Shown here: positions 61,955-64,000 of the stretch, one piece after another
How the letters are laid out: every line of letters begins with the position of its first letter
Position numbering within the stretch: position 1 is the stretch's first letter
DNA from: Tomocerus qinae
Taxonomy: Eukaryota; Arthropoda; Collembola; Entomobryomorpha; Tomoceridae
Assembly: GCA_020055645.1 (NCBI GenBank)
Contig: CM034546.1
Location: 85,622,001-85,686,000 of the forward strand
DNA length: 64,000 nucleotides
Direction: 5' to 3'
Translations under genes and position numbers: made by a program
The notes under the pieces: model-generated
The model's input: the letters and a program-made list of their open reading frames with translations, nothing else
Told to the model about the DNA's origin: nothing
Databases searched by the model: none

Positions 61955-64000
61955 CTAGTGCGTTGTAGTGGTCTGGTAAAGGTAAAATATACTAAAAGGT
62001 GTACAGAGTTCATTAACTTTTAGATCATATTTTATATTATTAACGTATATACGTGGCGAGTATATGTTAAATGTTCTTAGTTGACAAACTACCTGGATTT
62101 TTGGTAACGGAATTCTTAATAGTAAATAGTCTCGTGGTAGTAATTCATTAATTCTAAGGTTCTTACAGATAGAACACATGGTTGCTCTGGACTTTTTCTC
62201 TAGGTCAGCTTGTCTATTAATGTCAATTACCCTCATAACCATTTCACCAGCATATTTGACAATAATATCCACCGATTGAGAATGCCACACAAAGCCAAAC
62301 CCGATACTTTCAATCACACATCGCATTTGGGAAGCCCAATTATATTTGTCCAAACTATTTTGTTTTTTATCTTCCTTAAATAAGGTATCATACAGTATTC
62401 TGGGGTAGCGATCATCTTTCATGTCTAAAATTTTGATCCATAGCCTAATTGCTGCCTTAAAGACCATTGTAAAGACCTTAGCTCTCCCAGTTTCTAATCG
62501 TACAGTATAATTTGGGGTATTCCTTGGAAGCTTTAGTAATCTTTTGAAAAAGTGTAATTGAAGAGTTTCCAGTTCATTTTCGTGGCGTAAACCCCAGGTG
62601 GCGCTATTGTACAAAAGGCTGGACTGACAGATAGAATCAAAGATTGTGACTCTGGAGTACCAACTATCCATTTTCGACCGAGTGAGAATGTCCCAGACTA
62701 TTCCTATTTTTGCAGATGCTCGTTTTATAAAGTCTTTAGCTGCGTTATCAAATAAACCTGACGAAGAAAATAATACACCAAGATATGTAAAGCAGCTTAC
62801 AATTTCCAGTTCACTACCCGAATACAAAAATTTTGCTGATTGTTTTAAGCGCCCTGTTTTGTTAAAAACCATAACTTTCGTCTTAGAAATGTTAATAGTT
62901 TCTTTTTGTCACAATACCCTTTTAGGAGATTCAATTTTAGTTGAAGCGACCGCGGCGATCGCGCCAACAAAATTAAATCGTCCGCGTACATAAGTAGGTG
63001 AATCCCCTTCCCCTCTCCAATATCAACCTTAGATAGGCAGCTATATTCAAAAACGTCCTCTAGGTCATGAACATAGAGGCAGAACAAGAGGGGCGAGGTT
63101 ATCTCTCCCTGCATTATCCCTTGTGTCATTTTTATTGAATTACTGTGCCCATCAGGGGCTTTTACTATCAATTTTGCTTTATTATAAAGAGATTGTACGA
63201 TTTTTATTTTTTTTCAGCTTATTTTTAGGTTTTCTAACGTCTTCCATAGTAAATTGAAATTAACAGAATCGAAGCATCTCTCAAAATCCACGAAAGCAGC
63301 ATAGAGGTCCGTATTTAAATATCTAATATTGTATTGAATAATACCATTTAATGTAAAAATTTGGTCGTCCCAACCCTTCCTTTTCGGAAGCCAGCTTGTG
63401 CTTCAGGGATAATGTTATGGTTATCTGTAAAGAGGGCTAGTCTTGCTAATACAATAAAAGTGAACCATTTAAGCATAGTATTTAATAGTGAAATTCCTCT
63501 ATAGTTTCGTGGATTTTGTGCATCGCCCTTCTTGTAAATAAGAGCTACTTCAATTTCAGACCACTTATCTGGCATTTCTTCCTTTTCCATTACAGTGTTG
63601 AATAAACGTAAAGTTTCTACCTGTAACTCTTTTGGGATACTTTTGAGGAATTCATTTTTGATTCCGTCAGAACCTGGACTTTTGCCATTCTTCAACTTTT
63701 TACACGCCTGAGAGAATTCCATGTCACAAATAGGTTTGTCTAGCTCTTCTACCGAGCAAGGCGACGGGATATAGGTAGGCTCTGTATATTGTGGCATCAC
63801 ATTGCTATAAAATTCTTCCCATTCTGCCTTACTAATGACATTGCCCTGCCCACTCCTCGGGCGGAAGAGATCTACACAATTCCAAAAGTCAACATTATTT
63901 ATCAAATTAGCTAGTCTAGAATTTATCTTAGAATTGTGTTCCTTCTTTTTGCGCACATACAATGCTCTCAGATTGGTTTTAAGCTGGGTGGCGGTATACT
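61955..64000 (-). pseudogene. LINE ORF2 (copy C, RT and C-terminal domain; 5' end outside window)
   Basis: Minus strand from 64000: RT entry KKLKNGKSPGSDGIKNE, IYKKGDAQNPRNYRGISLLN and AQAGFRKGR (63962-63348), then ITSPLLFCLYVHDLED and LLMYADDLILLAR (63171-62845), then FTYLGVLFSSSG, SATWGLRHENEL and a C-terminal CSIC...C region (62872-61955). Frameshifts near 63350, 63200 and 62880 break it, but all parts are present without insertions. Same family as copy A at 1.2-3.3 kb, on the opposite strand. The endonuclease lies beyond the window. Confidence 0.75.

Overview
The window is AT-rich animal DNA, most likely from an arthropod and plausibly an insect. Reasons: spliceosomal introns, BEL/Pao and Env-bearing Ty3/Gypsy retroelements, many hAT-type foldbacks, THAP and FLYWCH zinc fingers, and short CCTAA-type runs. 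No ordinary host gene is recognisable. Nearly everything is mobile DNA at different stages of decay, often nested. Species and superfamily calls are inference without database searches.

Layout. 1-1.2 kb: end of a Penelope-like reverse transcriptase followed by a hammerhead-like motif. 1.2-3.3 kb: a LINE copy broken by a MITE; a second copy of the same LINE lies antisense at 61.9-64 kb. 4.9-7.5 kb (minus): Gypsy integrase, an unknown ORF and a broken Env-like gene. 7.9-11.9 kb: an almost full-length LINE with ORF1 and ORF2, broken by a few lesions. 11,958-22,095: a complete Polinton/Maverick with terminal inverted repeats and a perfect 6-bp target duplication AATAAT, inserted next to the LINE 3' end. 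22.7-27.2 kb: MITEs and a decayed BEL/Pao element (minus). 27.6-34.2 kb: a second virus-like element with its own inverted repeats, a PolB fragment, a packaging ATPase, two predicted spliced minus-strand genes and an array of small CxxC proteins. 34.2-36.4 kb: nested foldbacks. 36.7-38.9 kb: THAP-like and FLYWCH-like remnants. 40.7-49 kb: satellites, hairpins and a 1.67-kb hAT-type foldback. 50.3-51.6 kb: a third LINE (minus). 53.0-56.8 kb: a spliced SAM/zinc-finger/transposase-like gene with a small companion. 58.2-58.6 kb: a spliced THAP domain. 59.8-60.4 kb: a hAT-type MITE. 60.9-61.6 kb: a spliced, stop-interrupted relative of a Polinton protein.

The most interesting material is the pair of virus-like elements. 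The 10.1-kb Polinton keeps penton, pX-like, major capsid, protease, ATPase and integrase genes, most of them intact, yet carries no PolB. Several of its genes have a TATAAATA box 20-55 nt upstream of the start. One of its unknown proteins has a conserved C-terminal domain that reappears at 60.9 kb in an intron-containing gene, which defines a small uncharacterised family. The 6.5-kb element carries the reverse assortment, a PolB C-terminal piece plus ATPase and no capsid, together with four related CxxC proteins, one of which has a TGA exactly where the others have cysteine.
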